Source of the DNA: Bacteroidia bacterium
GTDB taxonomy: Bacteria > Bacteroidota > Bacteroidia > Bacteroidales > Paludibacteraceae
NCBI GenBank assembly: GCA_009930305.1
Contig: RZYM01000007.1
Span: 1 to 64,000 of the forward strand
Direction of reading: 5' to 3'
Length of the DNA: 64,000 nucleotides
In this document: positions 44,935 to 54,614 of the stretch, in pieces
Position numbering within the stretch: position 1 is the first letter of the stretch
How the letters are laid out: every line of letters starts with the position of its first letter
Program-made: the position numbers and the translations under genes
Notes under the pieces: generated by a model
Told to the model about the DNA's origin: nothing
Databases searched by the model: none
The model's input: only the letters and a program-made list of their open reading frames with translations

Positions 44935-46431
44935 TTATTGAAAATCAGCCCAATTTGTATTGCGCATATCTCCTGTAGCCATAAATGTGCGGTGCATACC
45001 AAAACAAGCACCTAAGTTATGTGGAGTTTGACCTTTGGCAGAAATTTTCAAATAATCGTGTAACATTTGTCTGTATATAGGATCTACACAATTTTCGATG
45101 ATCAGTTCAGCACGTTGACGTGGTGATTTTCCTCTTAAATCTGCGATACCATATTCTGTAATGAGAACCTTTGTTGAGTGTTCGTTTTGATCTACGTGTG
45201 TTACCATAGGTACAATAGAACTGATCTTTCCGTCTTTTGCAGTAGCAGGAGTCGTAAAGATTGAAATATATGCATTACGTGTAAAGTCTCCGGAGCCACC
45301 AATACCATTCATCATCTTAGAACCCATTACATGTGTACTATTTATGTTTCCATAAATATCAGCCTCAAGAGCTGTATTAATTGTAATTAAGCCTAAACGA
45401 CGAACAAGACCAGGGTTATTTGAAATTTCTTCAGGACGTAAAACAATTTTATCGCGGAAGAAACTCATATTGTCGTAAATCTCTTGTAGTACAGGATCTG
45501 TAACTGTAAGTGAACAGCCGCTTGCAAATATAACACGTCCTTTACGCATCAATTCAATAACTGAATCTTGTATAACTTCAGTGTACATTTTGAATGCAGG
45601 AATATTAGGATTGTTACCTAATTCTGACATAACTGCATTTGCAATATTACCTACACCTGATTGTATTGGCAAGAATGATGCAGGAATGTGTCCTTTTTTA
45701 ATTTCCTCACTTAAGAAATCTGATACATTTTTACCGATGCGCGATGTAATTTCGTCAGGTTCTGTGAATCCACCAACTTCATCTTTTCTGTTTGTTTCTA
45801 CAATACCTATAATTTTTGCAGGATCAACCTTCAATATTGGACTTCCTATACGTTTTTCAGGACTAAAAACAGGTATCTCGTGACGTGCAGGAGGATCTAG
45901 AGGTTCGTATATGTCATGTATACCGCGTAGCTCTTTAGTGTGACGGCTATTTAATTCAATTATTATGCGATCTGCCAAACGTGCAATTGTTGGAGAAATT
46001 CCAACACCTGAGGTAAGAATTATTTCGCCATTGTCGTTAATATCACATGCTTCAATAATTGCAACTGTTGGTTTTGGCATAAATCCATAGCGAATTTCTT
46101 GTGCCAACTGAGATAAGTGTATATCAATATAGGCAGGGCCATCAAGTTCGTTAATCGCATTACGTAGGTCTTTGTTTGATTGATAAGGAGTACGGAAAGC
46201 AATTGCATTCGCTTTAGCTAATGCGCCATCAAGAGATGCTCCTGTTGACGCTCCTGTATACATACCTATTTTAAATGGTTTTCCGGTAGCATGTATTGCT
46301 TCTGCTCTTTGAGCGATGGCTGTCGGTACCTCTTTTGGAGATCCTGCAGGTGTAAAACCACTAAAACCTACAATATCGCCATCATTGACGAACTCCGCCG
46401 CTTCCTGGGCGGAAAGAATTTTGTAATTCAT
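44935..46431 (-). CDS. acetyl-CoA hydrolase/transferase family, likely succinyl-CoA:acetate CoA-transferase
   Basis: The 498-residue protein is a class I CoA-transferase of the Cat1/Ach1 group. The catalytic Glu is E285 in KMYTEVIQDS; the oxyanion motif GVGN lies at 259-262. The N-terminal GFSGFTPAGSPK and the later GIGGSGDF agree. In fermenting Bacteroidota such enzymes move CoA between succinyl-CoA and acetate, or release acetate. The exact acyl preference is inferred. Single gene with its own promoter. Confidence 0.92.
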   Translation of the reverse strand: MNYKILSAQEAAEFVNDGDIVGFSGFTPAGSPKEVPTAIAQRAEAIHATGKPFKIGMYTGASTGASLDGALAKANAIAFRTPYQSNKDLRNAINELDGPAYIDIHLSQLAQEIRYGFMPKPTVAIIEACDINDNGEIILTSGVGISPTIARLADRIIIELNSRHTKELRGIHDIYEPLDPPARHEIPVFSPEKRIGSPILKVDPAKIIGIVETNRKDEVGGFTEPDEITSRIGKNVSDFLSEEIKKGHIPASFLPIQSGVGNIANAVMSELGNNPNIPAFKMYTEVIQDSVIELMRKGRVIFASGCSLTVTDPVLQEIYDNMSFFRDKIVLRPEEISNNPGLVRRLGLITINTALEADIYGNINSTHVMGSKMMNGIGGSGDFTRNAYISIFTTPATAKDGKISSIVPMVTHVDQNEHSTKVLITEYGIADLRGKSPRQRAELIIENCVDPIYRQMLHDYLKISAKGQTPHNLGACFGMHRTFMATGDMRNTNWADFQ

Positions 46432-46469
46432 TTAATATATATTTATGACGTTTTTTTTAAAAAGACGTG

Positions 46470-46477
46470 CAAAGGTA
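46470..46477 (-). promoter_or_regulatory. -7 promoter box for the CoA-transferase
   Basis: TACCTTTG on the minus strand, followed by C, fits the consensus and lies 38 bp before the start codon. No -33 TTTG is evident at 19-20 bp. Confidence 0.5.
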
Positions 46478-46580
46478 GTGCAATTTGTTTTTAAATGAAA
46501 AAAAAATCGTCAGTTTTGATATAGGGTTGGGGGAGGTTTTATTGAACCCCTCACATTCTCCTCTCAAAACCCCAAAATAT

Positions 46581-47354
46581 CTATTCTTTTGTCAGAAATT
46601 TGAGTAATTCTTCGGATTTGACACCTATTTTAAGTTTGCCTTTTTCGGCGTATGAGATTTTGCCGGTTTCTTCTGATACAACAACTACTAAAGCATCAGT
46701 CTTTTCTGATATACCTAGCGCAGCTCTATGTCTTAAGCCTAAATTTTGAGGAATATTTTGGTCGTGTGATATAGGCAAGATACAGCCAACCGCTTTTATT
46801 TTTCCTTCAACAATAATTAAAGCCCCGTCGTGTAAAGGAGTATTTTTATAAAAAATATTCTCCATTAAGCGCGATCTTACTTCGGAATCTATACGTTCGC
46901 CGGTTTCCCAATAATTTGTTAGATCTGCCTCTTTTTGCAAAACGATTAAAGCTCCTGTTTTTGTTTTTGAAAAGGATTCGGCTGCTTGTACAATTTCATC
47001 TATAAAAGCATCATCTTTGTTGCCTTTTCTCCCGATAACCATGTTCTTTATTTTTGCGTATAAACCCTTAGAATGTCTTCCTACTAGTTTATTTAAAAAT
47101 CTACGTATCTCATCCTGAAATAAAACAATGAGAAGTATGGCACCAACATTTACGACTTTGTTCATGATAGCACCAAGTAATTCCATCTGAAAAACGTATG
47201 AAACAAAGAACCAAATGACAATGAAACTAAGCACAGATATGAAAATGTTCATACCCGAAGTTCCTTTCATCAAACGATATATTTGATATAGCAATATTGC
47301 TACAATAATAATGTCGAATAGGTCTTTAAGTCTGAATCCAAGTATGCTGAACAT
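46581..47354 (-). CDS. cdaA: diadenylate cyclase CdaA
   Basis: CdaA makes c-di-AMP, which governs potassium, osmotic and wall balance. The 257-residue protein has three N-terminal membrane helices (about 10-80) and a DAC domain with the catalytic DGA (176-178, LHDGALI) and RHR (208-210, GLRHRAALG). It follows folP by 5 bp in the same operon. No CdaR gene adjoins, unlike in Firmicutes. Confidence 0.95.
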   Translation of the reverse strand: MFSILGFRLKDLFDIIIVAILLYQIYRLMKGTSGMNIFISVLSFIVIWFFVSYVFQMELLGAIMNKVVNVGAILLIVLFQDEIRRFLNKLVGRHSKGLYAKIKNMVIGRKGNKDDAFIDEIVQAAESFSKTKTGALIVLQKEADLTNYWETGERIDSEVRSRLMENIFYKNTPLHDGALIIVEGKIKAVGCILPISHDQNIPQNLGLRHRAALGISEKTDALVVVVSEETGKISYAEKGKLKIGVKSEELLKFLTKE

Positions 47355-47359
47355 GGTTG

Positions 47360-48139
47360 TTATAATTTATGATAGTATGTGTGTAATTTGATAGTTTCCA
47401 TTGCTTCTTTGGCATCATGAACACGTAATACGTCAACGCCCTCGTCAAGTAGCATGGTATGTAAAACGGATGTACCATTTAATGATTCGCTTGCAGAAGT
47501 TTGTAAAACCTTTTGTATCATCGATTTTCTTGATATTCCAACTAGTATTGGCAACTCAAAAGTATGTAAGACGTGTAAGTTACGAGCAATATCGTAATTT
47601 TCTTCCAGAGTTTTTCCAAACCCAAATCCAGGGTCTAGAATGATGTCATTAACTCCAAGCCTCGTTAGTGCATCAATCTGTTTTGAAAAGAAATACATCA
47701 TTTCAGGAAGTCCGCCACCACCAGAGTACATTAGTATGTATGGAACTTTGTGTTCTGCAACTACATTGAACATTTCATCGCAGCCTCCAGATATATCATT
47801 AATAATATTTACTCCGTATTTTTCTATACACATTTTTGCAACAGACGGGCGAAATGTATCTACAGAAAAAACGGCATCAGGATATTTGCTTATTAAAATG
47901 GGTAAATTTTCATCTATTCGTTTTATTTCCTCCGATTCTGAAACCTCTTCTGCTCCAGGTCTTGTAGAGTATGCACCAAAATCTATGCAAAACACACCTG
48001 ACGGAACTTCCATATTATATCGACTTCCTTGGAAAAATGAATCGGGTGTAAAGTTTACTATTGCCATAACTTCGGTTTTGTTAAAACAATGAAGTTTTCC
48101 ACCGATATTTACAGACAAATATTGAGATCGTTTGTGCAT
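47360..48139 (-). CDS. folP: dihydropteroate synthase
   Basis: FolP joins pABA to dihydropterin pyrophosphate in folate synthesis and is the sulfonamide target. The 259-residue TIM barrel has the first signature VMAIVNFTPDSF and DFGAYSTRPGAEEV. Later it has NDISGG, DPGFGFGKTLEENYDI, GISRKS and the C-terminal RVHDAKEA. It is the first gene of folP-cdaA. Confidence 0.95.
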   Translation of the reverse strand: MHKRSQYLSVNIGGKLHCFNKTEVMAIVNFTPDSFFQGSRYNMEVPSGVFCIDFGAYSTRPGAEEVSESEEIKRIDENLPILISKYPDAVFSVDTFRPSVAKMCIEKYGVNIINDISGGCDEMFNVVAEHKVPYILMYSGGGGLPEMMYFFSKQIDALTRLGVNDIILDPGFGFGKTLEENYDIARNLHVLHTFELPILVGISRKSMIQKVLQTSASESLNGTSVLHTMLLDEGVDVLRVHDAKEAMETIKLHTYYHKL

Positions 48140-48179
48140 AAATGTATAATGATTTGAAAAAACAAGTCATAAATCTTTG

Positions 48180-48187
48180 CAAAATTA
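48180..48187 (-). promoter_or_regulatory. -7 promoter box for folP-cdaA
   Basis: TAATTTTG on the minus strand, followed by C, fits TAnnTTTG and gives a leader of about 34 nt before folP. Confidence 0.5.
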
Positions 48188-48272
48188 GAAATTATCTGCA
48201 TCTTTGCAGTCATTTTGTCGGAAAACTGAAAAAAAAATAAAGCAAAACACAATATTGGAGCTCAAAATTAGT

Positions 48273-48280
48273 TATCTTTG
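48273..48280 (+). promoter_or_regulatory. -7 promoter box for gldJ
   Basis: TATCTTTG fits the consensus, 39 bp before the gldJ start codon. A TTGG lies 15 bp upstream, shorter than the usual spacer. Confidence 0.5.
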
Positions 48281-48319
48281 TAGCTACGAATGTAAATTAA
48301 CCTTGAGTATAAAAATACA

Positions 48320-49861
48320 ATGAAAATGAATCTCATTCATCAAATTAAAGAAGTTCTTATTCTAAGTGCTATGATTTTGGCACTATCTGCTTGTAATAAG
48401 GGTGCTTCAAATACCACCGGTTGGAAATATAATGATGCCGAATACGGTGGCTTCCAAGTTGTAGATAAATACGAACAGGATACCCCTCCGGGCATGGTGC
48501 TTGTAGGTGGTGGTACATTCACTATGGGTCGTGTTAACGAAGATACCTATGCTGAATGGAATAACTACCCACGTCGTGTTACCGTTAACACATTCTACAT
48601 GGATCAATATGAGATTTCAAACCGTGATTGGAAAGAATATGTGTATTGGGTTAATTTGATGTACGGAAAGTCTGTTTCTGAAAAATGTCGTCCTGACTCA
48701 ACGGTTTGGCGCGAAGAGCTTGCTTACAATGAACCATACTTGAATTACTATTTTACACACGTTGCATATGATATGTATCCTGTAGTAGGTGTTTCATGGG
48801 AACAAGCTACAGATTACTGCGTTTGGCGTTCTGATCGTGTTAATGAACGTATTTTAAAAGAAGAGGGTGTTGTAGATTTTCCTGATTTTTCTGAAATATA
48901 CAGAGACTCAACAAAAGCGACTTCAGATACTATAGCAAAAGAGAAAGTATTTAATACTGCTAAATATCTTAAAAGTAATGAATATAATCCGGATCGCGAA
49001 AAGAGTTCTATAAAAACAGAATTCGGTGATGTTCGTAAAACAAACATGTCTGATGGTTTGTTACTTCCTGAGTATCGTCTACCAACCGAAGCAGAATGGG
49101 AATTCGCTGCATACGGTATCACATCTGAAGAAGGCATGGAAAATTATGATGCAAAACGTATTTTCCCTTGGGATGGTGCTCAAACAAGAAATCCTAATAA
49201 GAAGGCTCGTGGTAAAATTTTGGCCAACTTCGCAAGAGGAAGAGGTGATATGATGGGTGTTGCCGGAGACTTAAATGATAAGGCAACAATTACAGCACCG
49301 GTAAATTCATTCTGGCCTAATGATGTAGGTTTGTATAACATGGCTGGTAACGTTAACGAGTGGACAATGGATGTGTATCGTCAAACAAGTACAGATGAGG
49401 TTCAAGAATACAACCCATTCCGTGGTAACATATATATGGCTCCTGTAAAAGATTCTTTGAACAAATTTGAATTAGATAGTCTTGGTCGTCTTAAATATGC
49501 TGTTGAATATTCGAAAGAAGATAGCATGGCAGCGTATGCTAAATTAGATGTACGTAACTACAATGATGGTGATGCACGAAGCAGTTATAACCGTGACAAA
49601 TGGAAAGAAGTTGTTGATCCGGATATAGCTACGAAACGTTTGTATGATGCTGACGAACAAACTGACCCAGAAAGTTTATTAACAACGAAGATTTCAAACA
49701 CAAGTCGTGTTTATAAAGGTGGTAGCTGGAAAGATCGTTCATACTGGTTAAGCCCTGCAACACGTCGTTATATGGAACAATCAAAACGTGCTAATGATAT
49801 AGGTTTCCGTTGTGCTATGAATCGTGTAGGTTCTGATAAGGGTAACAATTCTAAAGAGTAA
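48320..49861 (+). CDS. gldJ: gliding/T9SS-associated lipoprotein GldJ
   Basis: The 513-residue lipoprotein (signal with lipobox LSAC at about 22-25) has the FGE-sulfatase (SUMF1) fold. GldJ-specific features are TGWKYNDAEYGGF near the N-terminus and PPGMVLVGGGTFTMGR. WNNYPRRVTVNTFYMD, YRLPTEAEWEFAA and the C-terminal VYKGGSWKDRSYWL also fit. GldJ is an outer-membrane lipoprotein needed to stabilise GldK and thus T9SS function in gliding species; non-gliding Bacteroidales keep it for secretion. It fits the T9SS sorting domain on the giant exoprotein in this window. Confidence 0.9.
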   Translation: MKMNLIHQIKEVLILSAMILALSACNKGASNTTGWKYNDAEYGGFQVVDKYEQDTPPGMVLVGGGTFTMGRVNEDTYAEWNNYPRRVTVNTFYMDQYEISNRDWKEYVYWVNLMYGKSVSEKCRPDSTVWREELAYNEPYLNYYFTHVAYDMYPVVGVSWEQATDYCVWRSDRVNERILKEEGVVDFPDFSEIYRDSTKATSDTIAKEKVFNTAKYLKSNEYNPDREKSSIKTEFGDVRKTNMSDGLLLPEYRLPTEAEWEFAAYGITSEEGMENYDAKRIFPWDGAQTRNPNKKARGKILANFARGRGDMMGVAGDLNDKATITAPVNSFWPNDVGLYNMAGNVNEWTMDVYRQTSTDEVQEYNPFRGNIYMAPVKDSLNKFELDSLGRLKYAVEYSKEDSMAAYAKLDVRNYNDGDARSSYNRDKWKEVVDPDIATKRLYDADEQTDPESLLTTKISNTSRVYKGGSWKDRSYWLSPATRRYMEQSKRANDIGFRCAMNRVGSDKGNNSKE

Positions 49862-49880
49862 TTTGAAATAGTAAAATATT

Positions 49881-49910
49881 AAAAGGATAGCTTCCGGCTA
49901 TCCTTTTTTT
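49881..49910 (+). terminator. intrinsic terminator of gldJ
   Basis: GGATAGC/GCTATCC with a 5-nt loop, flanked by AAAA and seven T's. The ORF track's TTG start for the next gene falls within the final T-run, which argues against that start. Confidence 0.88.
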
Positions 49911-49932
49911 GTATATATCAAGAGTCTGTTTT

Positions 49933-51153
49933 ATGAACATAGAAACTACAACATTATCGAATGGAATTAGGCTTATTCATGTGCGATGTAAGGGTGATGT
50001 AGCTTATTGCGGAGTGATGGTAAATGTAGGAACACGTGATGAGTTGCAATCCGAAAATGGCATGGCTCATCTCACAGAACATATTCTATTTAAGGGTACT
50101 GAAAAAAGAAATTATATTCAGATAATAAATAGAATTGAAGATGTTGGAGGCGAAATGAATGCTTATACAACAAAAGAAGAGACAACTATATATGCGCTTT
50201 TTTTAAAACGTTATATTGAACGTGCAATGGAACTTATTGCAGATATGATTTTCAATTATAAGTTTGATGAGAGTTTATTACAAAAAGAAAAAGAGGTTAT
50301 TGCAGACGAAATAGATTCATATACAGATGATCCATCTGAACTTATATTAGACGATTTTGAAGATGAACTATTTGCGGGACATTCGTTAGGAAGAAATACA
50401 TTAGGCTCTAAAAAAATATTGTCAAAAATTACTGCAGATGCTCTAAAATCTTTTATTGGCAGATGTTATACTACCGACGAAATGGTATTTTATAGTATGG
50501 GTGAGTTTAGTTTTGAAAGGGTCGAAAAGTTGGCTCAAAAGATATTTGGAATATATCCAAGTACAAAACGTTTGTTTAAACGCACTGCTCCCATAAATTA
50601 TGAACCTAAAACACTCACAAAGCATAAGGCGACTTCGCAAGTTCATTTAGCTTTTGGCAATAGAGCATATAACGCATATGATGATAAACGTTATCCATTT
50701 TTCTTACTAAATAATATTCTGGGCGGGGGTAATATGAATAGTCGTTTAAACATGGCTTTGCGAGAGAAACATGGCTTAGTTTATTCGGTCGAATCTATGT
50801 ACACTCCATATTCTGATGTAGGTAATTGGAATGTATATCTTGGGACAGATTCTGAAGATGTTGAATTGGCAATGAAGTTAGTACATAATGAAATTGAGGA
50901 ATTGAAAAGTAAAAGATTGTCAGGCAATAAACTTCAAAAGCTTAAGGCTCAATGGATAGCTCAAATGGTTATAGCAGGTGAAAATAGGGAGAATTGGTTG
51001 ATGGGTGTGGTAAAACAATTTATGAATACCGGAAAGGTAGAATCGAAAAAGGAAATCGAATCAATTGTTTCTGCAATAACCGAAAATGAATTGCAAACTG
51101 TTGCGGAAGAAATATTGGATGAAGGTAAATTTACTTATTTGTACTACAGATGA
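49933..51153 (+). CDS. M16-family zinc peptidase
   Basis: The listed ORF begins at a TTG inside the gldJ terminator; I choose the ATG at 49933, which begins MNIETTTLSNGIRLI as usual for the family. The 406-residue protein has the inverted zinc motif HLTEH (46-50) and the downstream Glu within KEKEVIADEI. The second half carries the GGGNMNSRL and EKHGLVYSV blocks. Such peptidases (insulinase/pitrilysin group) degrade peptides; cellular location is unclear because no signal peptide is seen. It overlaps the next gene by 4 bp. Confidence 0.93.
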   Translation: MNIETTTLSNGIRLIHVRCKGDVAYCGVMVNVGTRDELQSENGMAHLTEHILFKGTEKRNYIQIINRIEDVGGEMNAYTTKEETTIYALFLKRYIERAMELIADMIFNYKFDESLLQKEKEVIADEIDSYTDDPSELILDDFEDELFAGHSLGRNTLGSKKILSKITADALKSFIGRCYTTDEMVFYSMGEFSFERVEKLAQKIFGIYPSTKRLFKRTAPINYEPKTLTKHKATSQVHLAFGNRAYNAYDDKRYPFFLLNNILGGGNMNSRLNMALREKHGLVYSVESMYTPYSDVGNWNVYLGTDSEDVELAMKLVHNEIEELKSKRLSGNKLQKLKAQWIAQMVIAGENRENWLMGVVKQFMNTGKVESKKEIESIVSAITENELQTVAEEILDEGKFTYLYYR

Positions 51154-51782
51154 CCGAAGAAATAGAACAATATATTAAGCAGCACTCGCAAAAAGAGGAC
51201 CCATTATTGACGCGTTTAAATAGAGATGCAAATGTAAAGCTACTTAACCCGCGTATGGTATCCGGTCATATACAAGGTCGATTGTTAAGTATGATATCGT
51301 ATATGATACGTCCTAAAAGAATACTTGAAATAGGAACTTATGTAGGATACTCTGCAATGTGTTTGGCTGAGGGTTTGGCCGAAGGTGGTAAGGTAATAAC
51401 TATTGATATAGATGAGGAAATTGAAGACATGGCAAGGTCTTATATCGAACAGTCTGAATATGCAGATAAAATAGATTTTAGAATTGCAGATGCTTTAAAG
51501 TTGATACCTGAATTGGATGAGGTATTTGATTTAATCTTTATTGATGGCGATAAACGCGAATACAAAGCCTATTATGAAGCAGCATACGATAAATTGCATC
51601 AGGGTGGATTTATGTTGATTGATAATACATTATGGAATGGCAAAGTTTTAAATCCGGCTGCTTCTTGGGATCATCAAACTCAAGCTCTTATCGAATTCAA
51701 CGATTTTTTGGCAGCAGACGAGCGTGTGGATCGTTTTATATTACCTCTGCGTGATGGTTTGACATTTGTGCGTAAGCGTTAA
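51150..51782 (+). CDS. SAM-dependent O-methyltransferase (COMT/TrmR-like)
   Basis: The 210-residue class I methyltransferase has motif I ILEIGTYVGYSA (58-69), the acidic ribose-binding IDIDEE, and metal-ligand-type FIDGDKREY and LIDNTLWNG. Relatives include catechol-type O-methyltransferases and the tRNA U34 methyltransferase TrmR. Which one applies cannot be decided here. It overlaps the M16 gene by 4 bp (ATGA). Confidence 0.88.
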   Translation: MTEEIEQYIKQHSQKEDPLLTRLNRDANVKLLNPRMVSGHIQGRLLSMISYMIRPKRILEIGTYVGYSAMCLAEGLAEGGKVITIDIDEEIEDMARSYIEQSEYADKIDFRIADALKLIPELDEVFDLIFIDGDKREYKAYYEAAYDKLHQGGFMLIDNTLWNGKVLNPAASWDHQTQALIEFNDFLAADERVDRFILPLRDGLTFVRKR

Positions 51783-51808
51783 GATATACTACTGAGAATA
51801 GGGAATAA

Positions 51809-51838
51809 TTGTTTTTTAATCGAAAACTCATACCTTTG
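51809..51838 (+). promoter_or_regulatory. consensus promoter of the rbfA operon
   Basis: TTG (51809-51811), a 19-bp spacer and TACCTTTG (51831-51838) match the Bacteroidota consensus. The predicted start is only about 4 nt before the rbfA ATG, so the mRNA would be almost leaderless. Confidence 0.7.
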
Positions 51839-51848
51839 TAAAAAAAAT

Positions 51849-52187
51849 ATGGAAGCAACAAGACAAAATAAAATTGCAAGACTGATACAAAAGGATATCA
51901 GCGAAATTTTCTTGGGCATGACACATTCGATGCCTGGAATCTTGGTTACTACTACAAATGTTCGTGTTAGTCCCGATTTAAGCGTAGCTAGAATATATTT
52001 GAGTATATTTCCTACTGAAAAATCGCAAGAATTATTGGATTTGATTAATAGTAAATCTGCAAGCATTCGTTACGATTTATCACAACGTACTCGTTTTCAA
52101 CTACGTACGGTACCAACATTGTCGTTCTTTATAGATGACTCACTTGATTACATTGAACACATAGACAAATTGCTAAAGAAACTGTGA
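51849..52187 (+). CDS. rbfA: 30S ribosome-binding factor RbfA
   Basis: RbfA aids late 16S rRNA processing and cold adaptation. The 112-residue KH-like protein begins RQNKIARLIQKDISEIF and has the conserved TNVRVSPDLSVARIYLSIF and DDSLDYIEHIDKLL. It overlaps the next gene through a GTGA junction. Confidence 0.95.
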   Translation: MEATRQNKIARLIQKDISEIFLGMTHSMPGILVTTTNVRVSPDLSVARIYLSIFPTEKSQELLDLINSKSASIRYDLSQRTRFQLRTVPTLSFFIDDSLDYIEHIDKLLKKL

Positions 52188-53395
52188 ATCTGCCGCTATA
52201 CATAGCCGGACGTTATTTGTTCTCAAAAAAATCGCATCACGCAATTAATATTGTATCACTTATATCGGTGTGTGGTGTTGCGGTGGGAACAATGGCTTTG
52301 GTATGTGTATTATCTGTATTTAATGGTTTCCAAGGAATTGTCGAAGGCTTATTCGGCAATTTTGATCCTCAACTTAAAATAACTGCAAAACAAGTTAAGG
52401 TTTTTGACCCTGTTTTTGTGTCAAAAATATCAGAAATGCCTGATGTTGAATATTGTAGCGAGGTGTTAGAAGAAAATGCGCTTTTAGTTTTTCGTGATAA
52501 ACAAACTCCGGTTGTAGTAAAAGGTGTTCCTGATGATTATGCTAAAATAAATCATATATCCGACATTATTTTAGATGGTGATTTTAAAATAAAAGAAGGC
52601 TCATTTGACATGGCAGTAGGCGGAATTGGCTTGGTGCGAACTATAGGCTGTGGTGTGCATTACGTAGATCCGTTACAATTGTATGCGCCAAAGCGAAATG
52701 GAAATGTCAATATGCTAAGACCTGACGATGCTTTTAAAAGAGAAATTGCATTTTTAACAGGTATTTTCATGGTGCAGCAAGAAAAGTATGACAATAACTT
52801 GCTGATAGTTTCAATGTCACTGGCTCGCCGTTTATTTGATTATGAAAAGGAAGTATCTGCTGTCGAAATAAAATTGAAGGATGGTGTAAATGAAAAAAAA
52901 GTGCAAGAAAGTATATCTGAAATGTTAGGAGATGATTTTTCTGTACTAAATAGATATGAGCAGCAAGAAGACTTTTTTAGAATGATGGAGATTGAAAAGT
53001 GGATTACATATCTTATTTTGTCTTTTATATTATTGATAGCTGTGTTTAATATAATAGGTTCGTTGTCGATGCTTATGATAGACAAAAAGGAGGATATCAA
53101 GATACTTGAAAATATGGGAGCATCACAAAAGCTTATTTTTAGAATATTCTTGCTTGAAGGATGGCTTATTTCCTTTGTTGGTGTTATTTTTGGCGTAATT
53201 TTTGGTTTAATATTATGCTGGTTGCAAATGCAGTTTGGTTTAGTAAGTTTAGGAACGGAAGGCTCTTTTATTGTTGATGCATATCCTGTAAAAGTTCAGT
53301 TCTTAGATATTATATTGGTTTTCGCAACTGTTGGAATTTTAGGTTTGTTAGCGTCTTTTTATCCTGCAAAACAAGTTTATAAACGTAATAATTAA
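52184..53395 (+). CDS. LolC/E-type lipoprotein-releasing ABC permease
   Basis: It starts with GTG overlapping the rbfA stop by 4 bp. The 403-residue protein has the FtsX/MacB-type layout: one N-terminal helix (about 24-48), a large periplasmic MacB-PCD domain (about 50-260), and three C-terminal helices (about 270-395). IAGRYLFSKKSHHAINIVSL is the LolC/E start motif. It should pair with an ATPase LolD, not in the window, to move lipoproteins from the inner membrane. Confidence 0.9.
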   Translation: MNLPLYIAGRYLFSKKSHHAINIVSLISVCGVAVGTMALVCVLSVFNGFQGIVEGLFGNFDPQLKITAKQVKVFDPVFVSKISEMPDVEYCSEVLEENALLVFRDKQTPVVVKGVPDDYAKINHISDIILDGDFKIKEGSFDMAVGGIGLVRTIGCGVHYVDPLQLYAPKRNGNVNMLRPDDAFKREIAFLTGIFMVQQEKYDNNLLIVSMSLARRLFDYEKEVSAVEIKLKDGVNEKKVQESISEMLGDDFSVLNRYEQQEDFFRMMEIEKWITYLILSFILLIAVFNIIGSLSMLMIDKKEDIKILENMGASQKLIFRIFLLEGWLISFVGVIFGVIFGLILCWLQMQFGLVSLGTEGSFIVDAYPVKVQFLDIILVFATVGILGLLASFYPAKQVYKRNN

Positions 53396-53399
53396 AAAT

Positions 53400-53930
53400 A
53401 TGAGAAAGCTATTTTGTATAATCTTTTTAGTTGTTTCATGTGTGTTTACATCATTCTCGCAATCAGACCTAATGAAATATGTAGCCCTGTACGAAGGCTG
53501 TGTTGATGATGAAGAATCTGAAATTTATGGAGGAACTTATGGTGAATATCCTAATACTTTAATAGATGCGGTTTTTCCGGGAGGTGATGTTGAATTATCC
53601 TTGTTTATATATAGAAATACCGAAACTCAAGAAGTTTACAGTGGCGAATTGGATTCAGATGGTAATCCGCTACTAGTTGTAGGAGAGGTATTAGTGGAAT
53701 TTGTAATTGATCGTTGCGGCAAGCCCGGACGCTTTAAAGTAGTGCAATCGCTTACTGACGAGCAAGATGCCGAGGCTTTACGTGTTATGGAGAACCTTCC
53801 TATATTTAAGTCTGCAACTCTTGATGGGTATCGTGTAAAATCAGCATATATTGCTCATGTAAAGTTTAGTAAAGATCATTGGATTGTAAAAGAACCTGAA
53901 CCAAGTTATGATGATTATTACTATTATTGA
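53400..53930 (+). CDS. periplasmic protein with TonB C-terminal-like domain
   Basis: The 176-residue protein has a signal peptide (to about FSQ, residue 21), an unassigned middle, and a TonB-C-like fold from about 95 to 160 (GEVLVEFVIDRCGKPGRFKV, AEALRVMENLPIF). The tail is Asp/Tyr-rich (YDDYYYY). It lacks the N-terminal anchor and Pro-rich spacer of a working TonB, so it is probably a free periplasmic TonB-C protein. It starts 4 bp after the permease. Confidence 0.8.
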   Translation: MRKLFCIIFLVVSCVFTSFSQSDLMKYVALYEGCVDDEESEIYGGTYGEYPNTLIDAVFPGGDVELSLFIYRNTETQEVYSGELDSDGNPLLVVGEVLVEFVIDRCGKPGRFKVVQSLTDEQDAEALRVMENLPIFKSATLDGYRVKSAYIAHVKFSKDHWIVKEPEPSYDDYYYY

Positions 53931-53945
53931 TAATTAATATCTATT

Positions 53946-54542
53946 ATGTTAGCCATTGGAGATACTATTGTTAGTTTAGATGTTCTTACTCAGGAGTTCT
54001 TATGCAATATTAATCATTGCAAGGGAATTTGTTGTGTTGAGGGCGACAGTGGAGCTCCGATAACAAAAGAGGAAGCCGAAATCATTGAAAATCTTCTTTC
54101 AGAACTGAAACCCTATCTAACAAAAGAAGCGCTTGATGTAATTGATAGGCAAGGAGTTGCATATACTGATATTGAGGGAGAATTTGTTATATCAATCGTG
54201 AATGATAAAGAATGTGTGTTTACATATAAGGAAAATGGTATTTGGAAATGTGCAATAGAAAGACTATACACAGAGGGTAAAATAAATTTTAAAAAGCCTA
54301 TTTCCTGTCATTTATATCCAATAAGATTGAAGCAATACAGGAAATTTATGGCAGTCGAATATCATAAATGGGAGGTTTGTAGTCATGCTTGCGTTGAAGG
54401 GAAACGTATAAAACTGCCCGTATATAAATTTCTGAAAGAGCCTCTGATAAGGCGTTTTGGTGAGGCCTGGTATGCAGAACTCGAACTAACTGCAAAAGAG
54501 TATTTAAAGTCAGATTATGCTAAGAATAAAGCTAATAAATGA
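53946..54542 (+). CDS. DUF3109 family cysteine-rich protein
   Basis: The 198-residue protein matches DUF3109 by CNINHCKGICCVEGDSGAPI near the N-terminus, then ECVFTYKENGIWKCAIE, ISCHLYPIRL and EVCSHAC. The eight or so conserved cysteines look like metal or Fe-S ligands (related to YkgJ/CxxCxxCC proteins). Function is not known to me. Last gene of the rbfA run. Confidence 0.85.
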   Translation: MLAIGDTIVSLDVLTQEFLCNINHCKGICCVEGDSGAPITKEEAEIIENLLSELKPYLTKEALDVIDRQGVAYTDIEGEFVISIVNDKECVFTYKENGIWKCAIERLYTEGKINFKKPISCHLYPIRLKQYRKFMAVEYHKWEVCSHACVEGKRIKLPVYKFLKEPLIRRFGEAWYAELELTAKEYLKSDYAKNKANK

Positions 54543-54614
54543 TGCTTTAATATCTTGATTATCTGATAACTGCAAAAATTAATAAAATCTGCAGTAAAAA
54601 AACGACATTTCGTG

